A DNA stretch of 64,000 bases from Streptomyces sp. R21 (GCF_041051975.1 NZ_CP163435.1:9268501-9332500); one strand, 5' to 3'. Numbered from the stretch's first letter, positions 43,460 through 53,168 are shown. Notes: generated by a model from the sequence alone, not told the origin. A program made the numbers and translations.

Positions 43460-44721
43460 ACGAGAACCCGGCGGCGAACGACGTCGAGAACGCGGTCGCC
43501 GCCGCCTTCCGCGAAGAATGGGGCCAGGTCGTCGCCACCCTGATCCGGGTGACCGGCGACTGGGACCTCGCCGAGGAGTGCGCACAGGACGCCTTCGCCC
43601 AGGCCCTGGACCGGTGGCGGCGCGACGGAGTGCCGCGCCGCCCCGGCGCCTGGCTGACCACGACGGCGAAGAACCGCGCCCTCGACGTGCTGCGCAGGCA
43701 GGCGGTGGGGGCCGAGAAGCTGCGGGAGGTGGCCGTGCTGGCGCGCCACGAGGGGCCGTACGACCCGGAGTTCGAGGACGACGGTGGTGTGCAGGACGAC
43801 CGGCTGCGGCTGATCTTCACCTGCTGCCATCCGGCGCTGCCGATCGAGGCCCGGGTGGCGCTGACCCTGCGTACGCTCGCGGGCCTGACCACCCCCGAGA
43901 TCGCGCACGCCTTCCTCGTCCCCGAGGCGACGATGGCGCAGCGGCTGGTCCGTGCCAAGCGGAAGATCCGCAACGCCGGCATCCCCTACCGCGTCCCGCC
44001 CGCACACCTGCTGCCCGAACGCACCACCGGCGTACTCGGCGTGCTCTACCTCCTCTTCAACGAGGGGTACGCCGCCACGTCAGGCGCCGATCTGCTGCGC
44101 AGGAACCTGTGCGCGGAGGCCATTCGCCTCGCCCGCGTTCTGGCCCGCCTCATGCCGGACGAGCCCGAGGTGCTCGGTCTGCTCGCGCTGCTTCTGCTGC
44201 ACGACGCCCGGCGCGACACCCGTGTCGACGAGGCGGGGCAGCTGGTGACACTGGAGGACCAGGACCGTACGGCCTGGGACCGGCCCGCCGTCGACGAGGG
44301 CGCCGCCCTGCTGGAGGCGGCGCTGCGCCGCGGCCGCCCCGGCCCGTACCAGATCCAGGCCGCCATCGCCGCCTGCCACACCACCGCCGCCACGGCCGAG
44401 GAGACGGACTGGGCCGACATCGCGGGGCTCTACGGCGAGCTGGCCCGCTTCGTGCCCTCCGCCGTGGTGCGGCTCAACCGCGCGGTCGCGGTCGGCATGG
44501 CCGAGGGCCCGGCGGCGGGTCTCGCCCTGATCGCGGAACTGGAACAGGAGGGTGATCTGGCCGACTACCACCTGCTGCCAGCCACCCGCGCCGATCTGCT
44601 GCGCCGCATGGGGCGTACGGCGGAGGCGGCCGAGGCGTACGGCCGGGCGCTGGAACTCGTGGAGAACGACGCGGAGCGGAACTTCCTCGAAAAGCGGCTG
44701 GCGGAGTGTCGATCGGCGTAG
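43456..44721 (+). CDS. ECF42-type RNA polymerase sigma factor
   Basis: 421 residues, much longer than a simple ECF sigma. Region sigma2 (about 15-85, EECAQDAFAQALDRWRRDGVPRRPGAWL) and sigma4 (about 125-180, GLTTPEIAHAFLVPEATMAQRLVRAKRKI) are followed by a 230-residue helical, TPR-like C-terminus (LLFNEGYAATSG, LYGELARFVPSAVVRLNRAVAV). The extension replaces an anti-sigma factor in this group. Linkage to two DGPF genes is diagnostic of ECF42. Its last 15 bases overlap a second copy of the candidate promoter. Confidence 0.94.
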   Translation: MNENPAANDVENAVAAAFREEWGQVVATLIRVTGDWDLAEECAQDAFAQALDRWRRDGVPRRPGAWLTTTAKNRALDVLRRQAVGAEKLREVAVLARHEGPYDPEFEDDGGVQDDRLRLIFTCCHPALPIEARVALTLRTLAGLTTPEIAHAFLVPEATMAQRLVRAKRKIRNAGIPYRVPPAHLLPERTTGVLGVLYLLFNEGYAATSGADLLRRNLCAEAIRLARVLARLMPDEPEVLGLLALLLLHDARRDTRVDEAGQLVTLEDQDRTAWDRPAVDEGAALLEAALRRGRPGPYQIQAAIAACHTTAATAEETDWADIAGLYGELARFVPSAVVRLNRAVAVGMAEGPAAGLALIAELEQEGDLADYHLLPATRADLLRRMGRTAEAAEAYGRALELVENDAERNFLEKRLAECRSA

Positions 44722-44733
44722 GACCCGTTCGTC
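44707..44733 (+). promoter_or_regulatory. Candidate ECF42 promoter, copy 2 (small peptide gene)
   Basis: TGTCGA (44707-44712), 17-base spacer, CGTC (44730-44733). The -10 side and following bases share CCCGTTCGTCGGTGGG and a later AGGACCTC with the promoter of the sigma operon, so the element looks duplicated. It starts inside the sigma gene and points at the 57-codon gene at 44773. Confidence 0.78.
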
Positions 44734-44772
44734 GGTGGGGTGCAAGGACCTCAACGACACGGGAGTTACGCC

Positions 44773-44946
44773 ATGAGCATCACCACCGCCCTCGTTACCC
44801 GCCCCGCCAAGAGCGCCGCCGCCCTCCTCGTTCCGCGCCGCCGCCGGGGCGCGAGCAGCGCTCCGGCGACGACGGCCACCGACCGCCTGCCGGGCACCAT
44901 GGGCACGCCCGACGTCTGGCTCGCGGGCCTGCGCCTGGGAGGCTGA
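44773..44946 (+). CDS. Small basic peptide gene behind an ECF42-type promoter
   Basis: 57 residues from the ATG at 44773, with a GGGAG ribosome site 7 bases upstream. The peptide has a Ser/Thr/Ala-rich start, a basic core VPRRRRGASS and a Gly/Leu/Trp-containing end; no signal peptide or known motif. Support for it being real is the promoter copy 66 bases upstream with the same leader sequence as the sigma operon. It could be a regulatory peptide or a remnant. No family recognised. Confidence 0.55.
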   Translation: MSITTALVTRPAKSAAALLVPRRRRGASSAPATTATDRLPGTMGTPDVWLAGLRLGG

Positions 44947-45007
44947 GCCATGCCCGCCACGGGCAGCCCGAACGCTCGGGACCCCGCGCTGCCCTAAGCT
45001 GACCCCG

Positions 45008-45754
45008 ATGTTCACCCCGCAAGGTCCCACACTCCGCGAACTGGCGGTCCAGGCACTCTCGTCCGTCGAGCACGGCTACGACCTGCTGGCTCCCAAGTTC
45101 GACGACACCCCGTTCCGTACACCGGACTCGATCCTCGATGCGGTGGGGCGCGCCCTCGGCCGGATGGGCCCGTTCGACAGCGGGCTCGACCTGTGCTGCG
45201 GTACCGGCGCGGGCATGGACGTGCTCGGGCGGCTGTGCCGGAAGAGTGTCACCGGGATCGACATCAGCGCGGGCATGCTGGCCGTCGGGCGGGAGCGGGC
45301 CCGCGCCGACGGGGCGCCGCCGCGCCTGGCCTGGGTGCGCGGTGACGCCCGCGCCCTGCCGTTCGGACCCGCCTTCGACCTCGTCGTGAGCTTCGGTGCG
45401 TTCGGGCACTTCCTGCCGCGCGAGCGGCCGAACCTGTTCGCCCAGGTCCACTCCGTGCTGCGGCCGGGCGGTCGTTTCGCGTTCCCCCTGCCCGCCCCGG
45501 CCCCGGCCGGCTCGCCCTGGTACTGGGCCCTGCTGGGCTTCGACGCGGCCATGCGGCTGCGCAACGCGCTCTGGCGTCCGCCGTTCGTCATGTACTACCG
45601 CGCCTTCCGGCTCGCCGACGTCCAGCGTGAACTGGCCGGCGCCGGCTTCGACGTACAGCTCCAGTCACTGCCCGAGTTCGGGCACCGCTCCGACGGCAGC
45701 CCGCGCTGCCGGATGGTCGTGGCCACCCGCACGGACGGCGAAGGCCCGCACTGA
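45008..45754 (+). CDS. SAM-dependent methyltransferase (class I)
   Basis: 248 residues. Motif I LDLCCGTGAGMDVLGRL (near 60-76), GIDISAGMLAVGRERA, acidic loop VRGDARALPFG and post motif LRPGGRFAF. Substrate unknown; the C-terminal part with YYRAFRLADVQRELAGAGF is lipid- or small-molecule-methyltransferase-like. It lies 61 bases after the small peptide gene and could share its ECF42-type promoter. Confidence 0.9.
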   Translation: MFTPQGPTLRELAVQALSSVEHGYDLLAPKFDDTPFRTPDSILDAVGRALGRMGPFDSGLDLCCGTGAGMDVLGRLCRKSVTGIDISAGMLAVGRERARADGAPPRLAWVRGDARALPFGPAFDLVVSFGAFGHFLPRERPNLFAQVHSVLRPGGRFAFPLPAPAPAGSPWYWALLGFDAAMRLRNALWRPPFVMYYRAFRLADVQRELAGAGFDVQLQSLPEFGHRSDGSPRCRMVVATRTDGEGPH

Positions 45755-45880
45755 CGCCGGCCGCCGCGTACGGAATCGCTGCCGCCCGTCCCGTGCCGAT
45801 TCGTCGAAGTGATCGTTTCTCCTCCGGGCGATCAAGCCCTTGATCCACTCAGGGCCTGACGGCCCGTGTGAGGGGTGGCG

Positions 45881-47722
45881 ATGGAGTTCTTGATGGGGCA
45901 GGGCGCGCCGTGGCTCGTCACCGCGTTCCGGACGCCGAGCGGCGAACGGGCGGATAACGAGCTGGTGGACGCGTTGCGCGAGCTGCGGGCCCGTGTCCTC
46001 TTCGACCACGGCAGGCGCCCCGCGTTCCGGGACGCGGGCGGCGCGCACGTCGACGGTCAGTAACTGGACCACGGCGCCTGGCACTTCATCGCCCGGCGTG
46101 AGCCCGACGGCCCGCCGCTGGGGTATGTGCGCCTGTCGACTCCGGAGACCGGCGGGCTGTTCCAGTCACGGGCCTACCTCGGCGAGCAGCGGTACGAGGA
46201 CGTCCTGCGGGAGTACGGCTTCGGCGCCGGGGAGGTGTTCGAGCACAGCCGCCTGGTCGTGGAACACCATGCCCGCAAGCTGGGGTTGGGTGTCTACCTG
46301 AACGCGATGGCGATCGGTGCCGCGCAGTACCTGGGCGCGAAGGCGATGATCGGCACGTCCGGTACGGCGGACGGGCAGGATCGTTTCCACCACCGCTTCG
46401 GATTCCGGCCGGTCGACGGGACGCGCCGATACGTCGAGCGGTACACGGAGGACGTGATCGTGCTGCTGTACCGGGCGGCGGCGAGTTCCGGTCAGTACAC
46501 CGAGCTTGTCGACCACCTGCAGACCGTCTTCCCCTCCGTCGTCGCCGACCCGGAGCGGGTACGGCTCGAAGTCCGCCCGCGGGCACGGCAGTCAGTGCCT
46601 CCCGCTCTGACGCAGGCTCGTCGGACGACGCCGGACACCACCGCCTGGCGGCCACGCCTCCTCCATCCCGTACGCGCAACGGAGCGCGCCGCTCTCGTCG
46701 ACCTGATGGAGTCGGGGCGGGTCCGCGAGGTGTGCGACACGATCGAGACGCAGCTGACGGAGCTGGTCACCAGCCGCGAACCGGGCCGACGCTTCGGCCC
46801 TGGAGCGTTGCGGACAGCCAAGGAGGAGCAGCTCGCGGGCGTCGACGTGTGGGAGTACGGCACCTGGGCCTGGTACCCGTGGTCGGCGAGGCTGGTGCAC
46901 GTGCTGCCGCGCGAGGAGTTCCGGCTCGTCCGCACCGACCGCAACCGGGGCCGTATCGACCGGCCCGAACAGCGCGGGCTGTTCGAGCGCCGGGTGGGGA
47001 TCGTGGGTCTGTCGGTGGGCAACAGCGCCGCGCTGACGTTCGCGATGGAGGGCATCGGCGGCGCCTTCAAACTCGCCGACTTCGACGAGCTGAGCCTGTC
47101 CAACCTGAACCGGCTGCGTGCCGGAGTGCACGAACTGGGCCTGAACAAGGCGGTGATCGCCGCCCGGCAGATGCTGGAGATCGACCCCTACCTCGACATC
47201 GAGATCTACGAGTCCGGCCTGACCGGCGACACGATGCGGGACTTCTTCAGCGGCGGGAGCGGCCCGATCGACCTCCTGGTCGAGGAGTGCGACACCCCGT
47301 ATGTGAAGGTCGCCGCCCGTGAGTGGGCCCGCGACCTGGGCATCCCGGTGGTCATGGACGCCAATGACCGCGGTCTGCTCGACGTCGAGCGCTTCGACCT
47401 GGAACCGGCACGGCCCCTGCTCCACGGACTGCTCGGCACCACCACCTCCCAGGACCTCACGGACCTCACCTTCGCGCAGAAAGCCGACCTCATCCTCACC
47501 ATGGTCGACCGCGAGCGGATCAGCCCCGAACTGACCGCCTCCATCGAGCAGATCGGCGTCACCCTCAGCAGCTGGCCCCAGCTCGCCTCCGGTGTCGCGC
47601 TGGACGGCGCGCTCACCGCACACGCCGCGCGCCGCATTCTGCTCGGCCTTCCCTGCCCGTCCGGGCGCTTCTACACCGACCTCGACACGCTCGTGGCCGC
47701 CGATCGGAGCACCGTCGCATGA
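45881..47722 (+). pseudogene. GNAT-ThiF fusion gene interrupted by an in-frame TAA
   Basis: The frame from the ATG at 45881 runs for 60 codons to TAA (46061-46063) and then continues open in the same frame for 552 codons. The join reads naturally across the stop (HVDGQ, stop, LDHGAWHFIARRE), and both sides belong to one N-acyltransferase-like GNAT domain (about 1-210). The C-terminal 300 residues are an E1/ThiF-type adenylylating domain (RVGIVGLSVGNSAALTFAMEGIG; DFDELSLSNLNRL). The simplest reading is a nonsense mutation; readthrough or sequence error are alternatives. Confidence 0.8.
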
Positions 47723-48308
47723 GCGTCAGTATGAGCACGGCCGTGCCGCAGGAGCACCCGGCGTGCCAGGAGCACCCGGTGTTCAGCCACAGCGGCGGTG
47801 GCCTGCCGGTTCCCTTCGCCGTGACCGGGACCGCCGTACACCTTCCGCCGACCGTGGTCACCAACCGGCAGTTGATGGAGACGCTGGACACGACCGACGA
47901 GTGGATCGTGAGCCGCACGGGGATCCGCGAACGCCGCCGCCTCGCCCCGGAGTTGGCGACCTCCGACATGTGTCTGGCCGCCGCGCGGCCCGCCCTCGCG
48001 GTGACAGGCCTCGCCCCTGCGGACCTCGACGCGATCATCGTCGCCACCTACACCTGGGACCAGCCGCTCCCTTCGACCGCGCTCATCCTCAAGGGTGCCC
48101 TGCGGGCCGACCGCGCGCGCACCTGGGCGTCCCGATGGAACGGGCCCCCATCACCCTCGACCGCATCGGCAACACCGGCTCCGCGGGCACCCTCACCGCA
48201 CTGCACCACAGCCGGACCAACGGACACCTGCGCCCCGGCGACACCTATGTCCTGTCCGCCATCGGCGCCGGTTTCCAGTGGGGCACGCTCTGCCTGCGGC
48301 ACGGCTGA
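47719..48308 (+). pseudogene. FabH-like ketoacyl synthase with the catalytic middle deleted
   Basis: The ATG overlaps the GNAT-ThiF stop. Residues 33-125 match the start of 3-oxoacyl-ACP synthase III (GTAVHLPPTVVTNRQL, DEWIVSRTGIRERR, PLPSTALILKG). Near 48110 the similarity jumps to another frame and to the family's last 60 residues (LDRIGNTGSAGTLTALHHS, YVLSAIGAGFQWGTLCLRHG), ending at 48308. The cysteine and histidine region, roughly 160 residues, is missing; only the asparagine of GNT remains. Deletion plus frameshift makes it non-functional. Confidence 0.82.
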
Positions 48309-48387
48309 TGCGGTAGTCCGGCGAGGGGAACGCCCGTCCATCGGGCCACCATGGCCGCGCCGTTCCCTCATCCCCGGACCGGAGCTG

Positions 48388-49626
48388 TCACGCCGACTTG
48401 GTGCCCGCCCGGCGCCGTACGGCCAGGATCAGGAGGCCGCCCAGCGTCGCGGCGGCAGCGGCGGCACCGGCGACCAGAGTGGTGCCGTCGGAGCCGGTGC
48501 TCGCCAGGTGGCCTTGGGCGGAGACGTCGGTGGAGCCGCCTGTCGATGGGTTCGCCGACGTGGAACCGGTGGTCGTGGAGCCCGTGGTCGTGGAACCCGT
48601 CGTACCGGAACCGCCGGCGGCCTGGCCCTGTGGGTGATTGCCGCCGTCGCCGTTGCCGGCACCGCCGCTGGTGGTGGTGCCGTCCGAAGTGCCCGGGCTG
48701 GGCTCGTCGTTGCCGCCGGGCACGTCGATGCGCAGGTGGGCCGTGTCGTTCGCGGGGTTCTTGTCGAAGGCCGGGTCGATGCCGTACACGGAGGTCGCTC
48801 GCACCTCGCCCGCGGTGTCCTGCGCGGTTTTCTTGACGTCCAGGACAAAGGTGTAGGTGAGGGACTGGCCGACCTCGAGGGTGGAGTCGGCGGGCCAGCA
48901 GACGTACTGCGGCTTGCCCGGCGCCGACGGACCACTCGGGCCGTCGATGTTGAACGGCGCGCAGTCCTTGGGTACTTCGGCGGCCACCGTGCCGGGCGGA
49001 ATCGTCACCATCAGGGCCACCTGGTCGTCGCTCTCCTGGTTCTGGATCCAGCCCGGGCCGTCGTTGCGCAACGACGCCTTGACGGTGACGGTGCTGCCGG
49101 GCCGCGCCTTCGCCCGGTCGCCGGTCGCGGCGAGGTCGGCCGTGCTGTCCGCGGTCAGGGTCAGTCGGCGATAGCTCTCGGAGTACCCCTCGCCCGGGAC
49201 CTCACCGGCGCGTCCGGTGCCGTACTCCACGGACTCCATCAGCGCCTTGGGGAGCGCCTTGAACCGTACGGGCGTGGTGACGGAGGCGCCCGGTTCGATG
49301 ACCGTGTCGAGTTCGCACAGCGCCTGCCGGACCTGGTCCTCGAGGGTCGAATACGTGCAGCCCTTGACCGGCTCGGGGAAGTCGAGCCCGCGGGTCAGCC
49401 GTATCCGGAACGCGACGCCGTCCGCCGCCGCCGTGCCGTTGTTGGTGAGGGTGACGGACTCGTCGTACACCTCACCGGGCTTGGGGGTCGCACCGGGCAG
49501 AGTCGAGATCACCAGGTCAGGACCGGCCTCCTCGGCATGCGCCACCGGAGCGGCGACTGCGGGAACGGCGGCGGCGATCGCGAAAGCGGCCACGACGGCT
49601 GCCGAGGGGCGGAGGTGCTGGCGCAC
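48388..49626 (-). CDS. Secreted DUF11-type surface protein with C-terminal anchor
   Basis: 412 residues from the GTG at 49626, which has a GAGGAGA site; a GTG at 49683 lacks one. Signal peptide to about residue 31 (VAHA). Two beta-sandwich domains of DUF11/CARDB style (PGEVYDESVTLTNNG; PGSTVTVKASLRNDGPG) carry the Cys residues. Then a low-complexity Ser/Thr/Gly linker (repeats of GSTTT) of about 90 residues, a sorting-like LASTG, a helix and RRRAG tail. LASTG resembles LAxTG of class E sortases, so cell-wall attachment is likely. Confidence 0.85.
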   Translation of the reverse strand: MRQHLRPSAAVVAAFAIAAAVPAVAAPVAHAEEAGPDLVISTLPGATPKPGEVYDESVTLTNNGTAAADGVAFRIRLTRGLDFPEPVKGCTYSTLEDQVRQALCELDTVIEPGASVTTPVRFKALPKALMESVEYGTGRAGEVPGEGYSESYRRLTLTADSTADLAATGDRAKARPGSTVTVKASLRNDGPGWIQNQESDDQVALMVTIPPGTVAAEVPKDCAPFNIDGPSGPSAPGKPQYVCWPADSTLEVGQSLTYTFVLDVKKTAQDTAGEVRATSVYGIDPAFDKNPANDTAHLRIDVPGGNDEPSPGTSDGTTTSGGAGNGDGGNHPQGQAAGGSGTTGSTTTGSTTTGSTSANPSTGGSTDVSAQGHLASTGSDGTTLVAGAAAAAATLGGLLILAVRRRAGTKSA

Positions 49627-49768
49627 GGTGGGTCTCCTCGTGGGGGGAGCGGCGGGAACGATGGTTGACCGGGCGTTGGCCACCTGGTCATGTTCTGGAC
49701 ACTCGCGAGGCCTCGGGGGTTGTACCGGTGACGGCGCCCGCTCGGCGGCGGGCGCCGGAACTGGGGAG

Positions 49769-50494
49769 TCACCCGGCCGCCGGCAGAGTGAACTCGTAGA
49801 CCAGGGCGTCCTGTTGGGCGTCCACGAGCAGGTCGGTGATCTCCAGGGGGCGGTCGTACTGGTCGTGCACGCGCCGGGTGACCCGTACGGACGGCGGCAG
49901 TTGCTGGATGGAGTCGCGGTGGTGCAGGGTCAGCCCGGCCTTGCGCATCCAGTCGTAGGCCCGCCGCAGCTGCGCCGAGGCCGACCCGTCCGCACGGTCG
50001 CGGTAGCGGGCCAGCTCCTCGACCTCGCTCACCGCGACGGCGGAGAAGGACGTCACCGCCGTCCTGCGGCCCCTCCCGTCGGCTGCGGCGGACTCGTAGC
50101 GATGGACCAGTGTCGGACGCCGTGGCGCCAGCCCCAGCGCCCGGGCGTGCTCGGGAGGGGGAGCCTCCCAGGTCACGGTGGTGTGGTGGACGGTGCATGG
50201 TTCGGTGGTGTGCGCGCCGACGGGGAAGTCCAGCGAGGGTACGTGCTCGGCGGTGGCGCCGGGCAGCGTCGCGTGGCTGCCGCGCCCGTCGGTGGAGACC
50301 AGGCCGCTGGCCCGCAGGATCTGCAGGGCCTGGCGCACGGTCTCGCGGCTCACTCCGAAGCGGGCGGCCAACTGCCGTTCGCCCGGCAGTCGTTCACCTG
50401 GGGCGACGGTGCCGTCCCGCAGTTCGTCGAGCAGTTGGCTGGCGATCCTCCAGTAGCGGGGTTCGTGGTCGGACGGTCGGGTGGTGCGGGCCAT
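49769..50494 (-). CDS. GntR regulator with UTRA domain (HutC subfamily)
   Basis: 241 residues, ATG at 50494 with AGGAGG. Winged helix (GTVAPGERLPGERQLAARFGVSRETVRQALQIL) and a UTRA ligand-binding domain (THRYESAAADG region to the end). A near-symmetric TGGTCTAAACCA lies 61 bases upstream (50555-50566), close to the HutC-type consensus. Target genes may be its own or the serine hydrolase upstream. Ligand unknown. Confidence 0.9.
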   Translation of the reverse strand: MARTTRPSDHEPRYWRIASQLLDELRDGTVAPGERLPGERQLAARFGVSRETVRQALQILRASGLVSTDGRGSHATLPGATAEHVPSLDFPVGAHTTEPCTVHHTTVTWEAPPPEHARALGLAPRRPTLVHRYESAAADGRGRRTAVTSFSAVAVSEVEELARYRDRADGSASAQLRRAYDWMRKAGLTLHHRDSIQQLPPSVRVTRRVHDQYDRPLEITDLLVDAQQDALVYEFTLPAAG

Positions 50495-50554
50495 GTCCGC
50501 GCCTCCTGTGTGGTCACAAGCCGAGCGGGTTGCGTGCGCGACCAGATCTAGCAT

Positions 50555-50566
50555 TGGTCTAAACCA
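50555..50566. promoter_or_regulatory. Candidate GntR/HutC operator
   Basis: TGGTCTAAACCA, near-palindromic and AT-rich for this genome, 61 bases before the GntR/UTRA start. It resembles the HutC-type GTMTAKAC core with one mismatch. Confidence 0.45.
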
Positions 50567-50632
50567 CCAGGGAAGACCGGCCGGACAGTTCGGCCGGTTT
50601 CCGCCCGCGTCGACCACACCCCGAGCCTGCGC

Positions 50633-51799
50633 TCAGAGAGCGCTGTACAAGGCGTCGATCAGCGTCATCTTCCTTGGGTCGTCGGCGATGTGCGGTCCCA
50701 TCCGGTTCATGACGTACCCCAGCGACACGCCCGCTTCGGGGTCGGCCAGACCACACGAGCCACCGAAACCGTCATGTCCGAAAGCCCTCGGGTTGGGTCC
50801 GTACGAACCGTTCGACCCACTGAGCCACAACCCCAGCCCGACCTCCGTCTCGTGCGCGAACCCGGCTCCCAGCACCAGGTCACGGCAGCCGCCCTGTCCC
50901 TCGCGCACCCGCTCCGCGGCCTCGGGCGAGAGCACCTGCCGCCCGCCGTACGTGCCCCGCCCGGCGAAGACGCCGTACAGCGCGGCGACCGCACGCGCTG
51001 TCGCGTGGCCGTTCGCGGCCGGGATCTCCGCCGCCCGCCACTCGGGAGTGTTCGCCTCGGCGGCGCCGACCAGCGGATTGGCGAGGGCGGCCAGCGCCAC
51101 GGGCGCCAACTGGGCGAAGACCGCGGCCTGTTCACTGGTCTCCGCGGCCGGCGGATGCACCAGCTCGGCCGCCCGCTCGGCCTCCTTCTCGGGCAGCCCG
51201 ATGGTGAAGTCGATCCCGAGCGGTCCGGTCACCTCCCGCTCGAGGAACGCGCCCGGCAGCAGCCCCGACACGCGCCGCACCACCTCACCGACCAGGAAGC
51301 CGTACGTCAGCGCGTGATAACCCGACCGAGACCCCGGCTCCCACCAAGGCTCCTGCTCCGCAAGGCGATTGACTGTGAGCTCCCAGTCGTAGAGCTGCGC
51401 CGGAGTGTGCGGCTCCCGCAGCCCGGCCAGGCCCGCACGGTGCGACAGCAGATGCCGTACGAGGACGGATTCCTTGCCGCCCGCCGCGAACTCCGGCCAG
51501 TACGTGGCCACCGGCGCGTCGAAGTCGAGCAGCCCGCGGTCGGCCAGGATGTGCGCGCACAATGCCGTCGGCCCCTTCGACGTCGACCACACGTTGACCA
51601 GCGTCTCGCGCTCCCACGGCCGGGTCCGCGCCGCGTCCGCCCAGCCGCCCCAGAGGTCCACCACGGTCTCGCCGTCGAGCGTGACGGTCACGGCCGCGCC
51701 CAGCTCCCCGCGGGCGCGGAAGTTCTCGGCGAACGCCTCGCGCACCGTCGTGAAGCGCGGGTCGCAATGGCCTTCAAGGTGTGGCGCGTGCTGGGACAT
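50633..51799 (-). CDS. Beta-lactamase-fold serine hydrolase (EstB/class C-like)
   Basis: 388 residues, ATG after GGAGGGCCC. S-x-x-K is S72-K75 in NVWSTSKGPT; the usual Y-x-N is seen as Y in GYHALTYGFLVGE. FGHDGFGGSCGLADPEAGVSLGYVMNRM near the end matches the HxG region of EstB-type esterases. No signal peptide, so probably a cytoplasmic esterase rather than a true beta-lactamase. It lies upstream of the GntR/UTRA gene on the same strand, 138 bases away. Confidence 0.88.
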   Translation of the reverse strand: MSQHAPHLEGHCDPRFTTVREAFAENFRARGELGAAVTVTLDGETVVDLWGGWADAARTRPWERETLVNVWSTSKGPTALCAHILADRGLLDFDAPVATYWPEFAAGGKESVLVRHLLSHRAGLAGLREPHTPAQLYDWELTVNRLAEQEPWWEPGSRSGYHALTYGFLVGEVVRRVSGLLPGAFLEREVTGPLGIDFTIGLPEKEAERAAELVHPPAAETSEQAAVFAQLAPVALAALANPLVGAAEANTPEWRAAEIPAANGHATARAVAALYGVFAGRGTYGGRQVLSPEAAERVREGQGGCRDLVLGAGFAHETEVGLGLWLSGSNGSYGPNPRAFGHDGFGGSCGLADPEAGVSLGYVMNRMGPHIADDPRKMTLIDALYSAL

Positions 51800-52080
51800 G
51801 GGCCCTCCGTCGTCCGCCGGGAAACCGGCATTCCGGGACGCCGGTACGCAGGTGGAGCGGCCCGGCCCCATGAACGTACCGACTGGTCGGACTGGAAGGA
51901 AGCGGCGGGGAGCCACCAATCGTCGCCGTCGGCACGGCGCCTCTGCGGGCAGTGCCCACGGCCGGTACCCGGACGTCCTGGTAACGTCGCGCAACCGTCA
52001 TCCCGCCATCTGCCGAATGTCCGCCAACACCCTTACGCTGCTCCCCAGTTGACCACTGAGGTACGGGAGGCCCGGGGAAC

Positions 52081-53130
52081 ATGCGAAGACAACTGAGGGT
52101 GCTGACGCGAACCGGGACGGCCCTGGCGGCGGCCGGTGTGCTCGCGCTGGCCACGGGACCCGAGGCGACGGCCGCGGACCTGACGTACTCGTCCAGCACC
52201 TGGGTGGGCGTCCACAACGCCTACGACAAGGCGAAGTACCCGTACTTCGCCGACGCGCTGGACTCGGGCGCCGGGATGCTCGAACTCGACGTGTGGACCA
52301 ACGCGTTCGGCTCCTCCTGGCGGGTCTCGCACAGCAATCCGCTCGGCAACGACAACAACTGCGAGAACGCCGCGAGCGCCGCGGAGCTGCGCACCAAGTC
52401 ACGCAACCGCGACCTCGGCGGCTGCCTCGCCGACATCAAGGCCTGGCACGACGCGCACCCGGGCCACCGCCCGATCCAGCTGAAGATCGAGATGAAGGAC
52501 GGCTTCCAGGCCAACAAGGGCCGCGGCCCCGCCCAGTTGGACGCTCTGCTGAGCAGCAAGCTCGGCGACGCCCTGCTGCGCCCCGCCGATCTCGTCGGCT
52601 CCCATGCCGACCTCGACTCGGCCGTCCGCGCCGACGGCTGGCCCGCGCGCTCCGCCATGGCGGGCAAGTTCGTCGTCGAGCTGATCCCCGGCACCGTCGA
52701 GGAGGGCAACCCCCTCGACACCCTCTGGACGGACCGCGAGTACGCCATGCATCTGCGCGACCTCGCCGCCGCCGGGCGCCTGCGCGAGGCGGCCGCTTTC
52801 CCCGCCGTGCACAACGCGGCCACCGGAGACCCGCGCACCCGTTACACGGACACGACGATCCGTCCCTGGTTCGTGGTCTTCGACGGCGACGCCGCGACCT
52901 ACGCGAACGGCACCATCGACACCGCCTGGTACGACAACCGCCACTACCTGGTGGTCATGACCGACGCCCACAACGTCCCGCCGGCCATCGACGGCACCAA
53001 CCCCACCCAGGCACAGGCCCTGGAACGCGTCAGTCTCCTGGCCGAGCAGCACGCCAGCGTGGTCTCCGCGGACTGGTACCCCTTGCCGACCGTCCTCGCC
53101 ACGGTTGCGCCCCGGGGGACGGCGGGCTGA
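52081..53130 (+). CDS. Secreted phosphatidylinositol-specific phospholipase C-like phosphodiesterase
   Basis: 349 residues with a Sec signal peptide (TALAAAGVLALATGP, cleavage after ATA-A near residue 32). The catalytic barrel has the first histidine in VGVHNAYDK, the acidic metal ligands in MLELDVW, the second histidine in WRVSHSN, and KIEMKDGF. This is the calcium-dependent PI-PLC family of actinobacteria. It would act on phosphoinositides or similar lipids outside the cell. It ends 38 bases before the convergent nuclease-STAND gene. Confidence 0.87.
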   Translation: MRRQLRVLTRTGTALAAAGVLALATGPEATAADLTYSSSTWVGVHNAYDKAKYPYFADALDSGAGMLELDVWTNAFGSSWRVSHSNPLGNDNNCENAASAAELRTKSRNRDLGGCLADIKAWHDAHPGHRPIQLKIEMKDGFQANKGRGPAQLDALLSSKLGDALLRPADLVGSHADLDSAVRADGWPARSAMAGKFVVELIPGTVEEGNPLDTLWTDREYAMHLRDLAAAGRLREAAAFPAVHNAATGDPRTRYTDTTIRPWFVVFDGDAATYANGTIDTAWYDNRHYLVVMTDAHNVPPAIDGTNPTQAQALERVSLLAEQHASVVSADWYPLPTVLATVAPRGTAG

Positions 53131-53168
53131 CCGCCGCCGCGCGCGTAGCCCCCGACCCGCTGCGGGGG

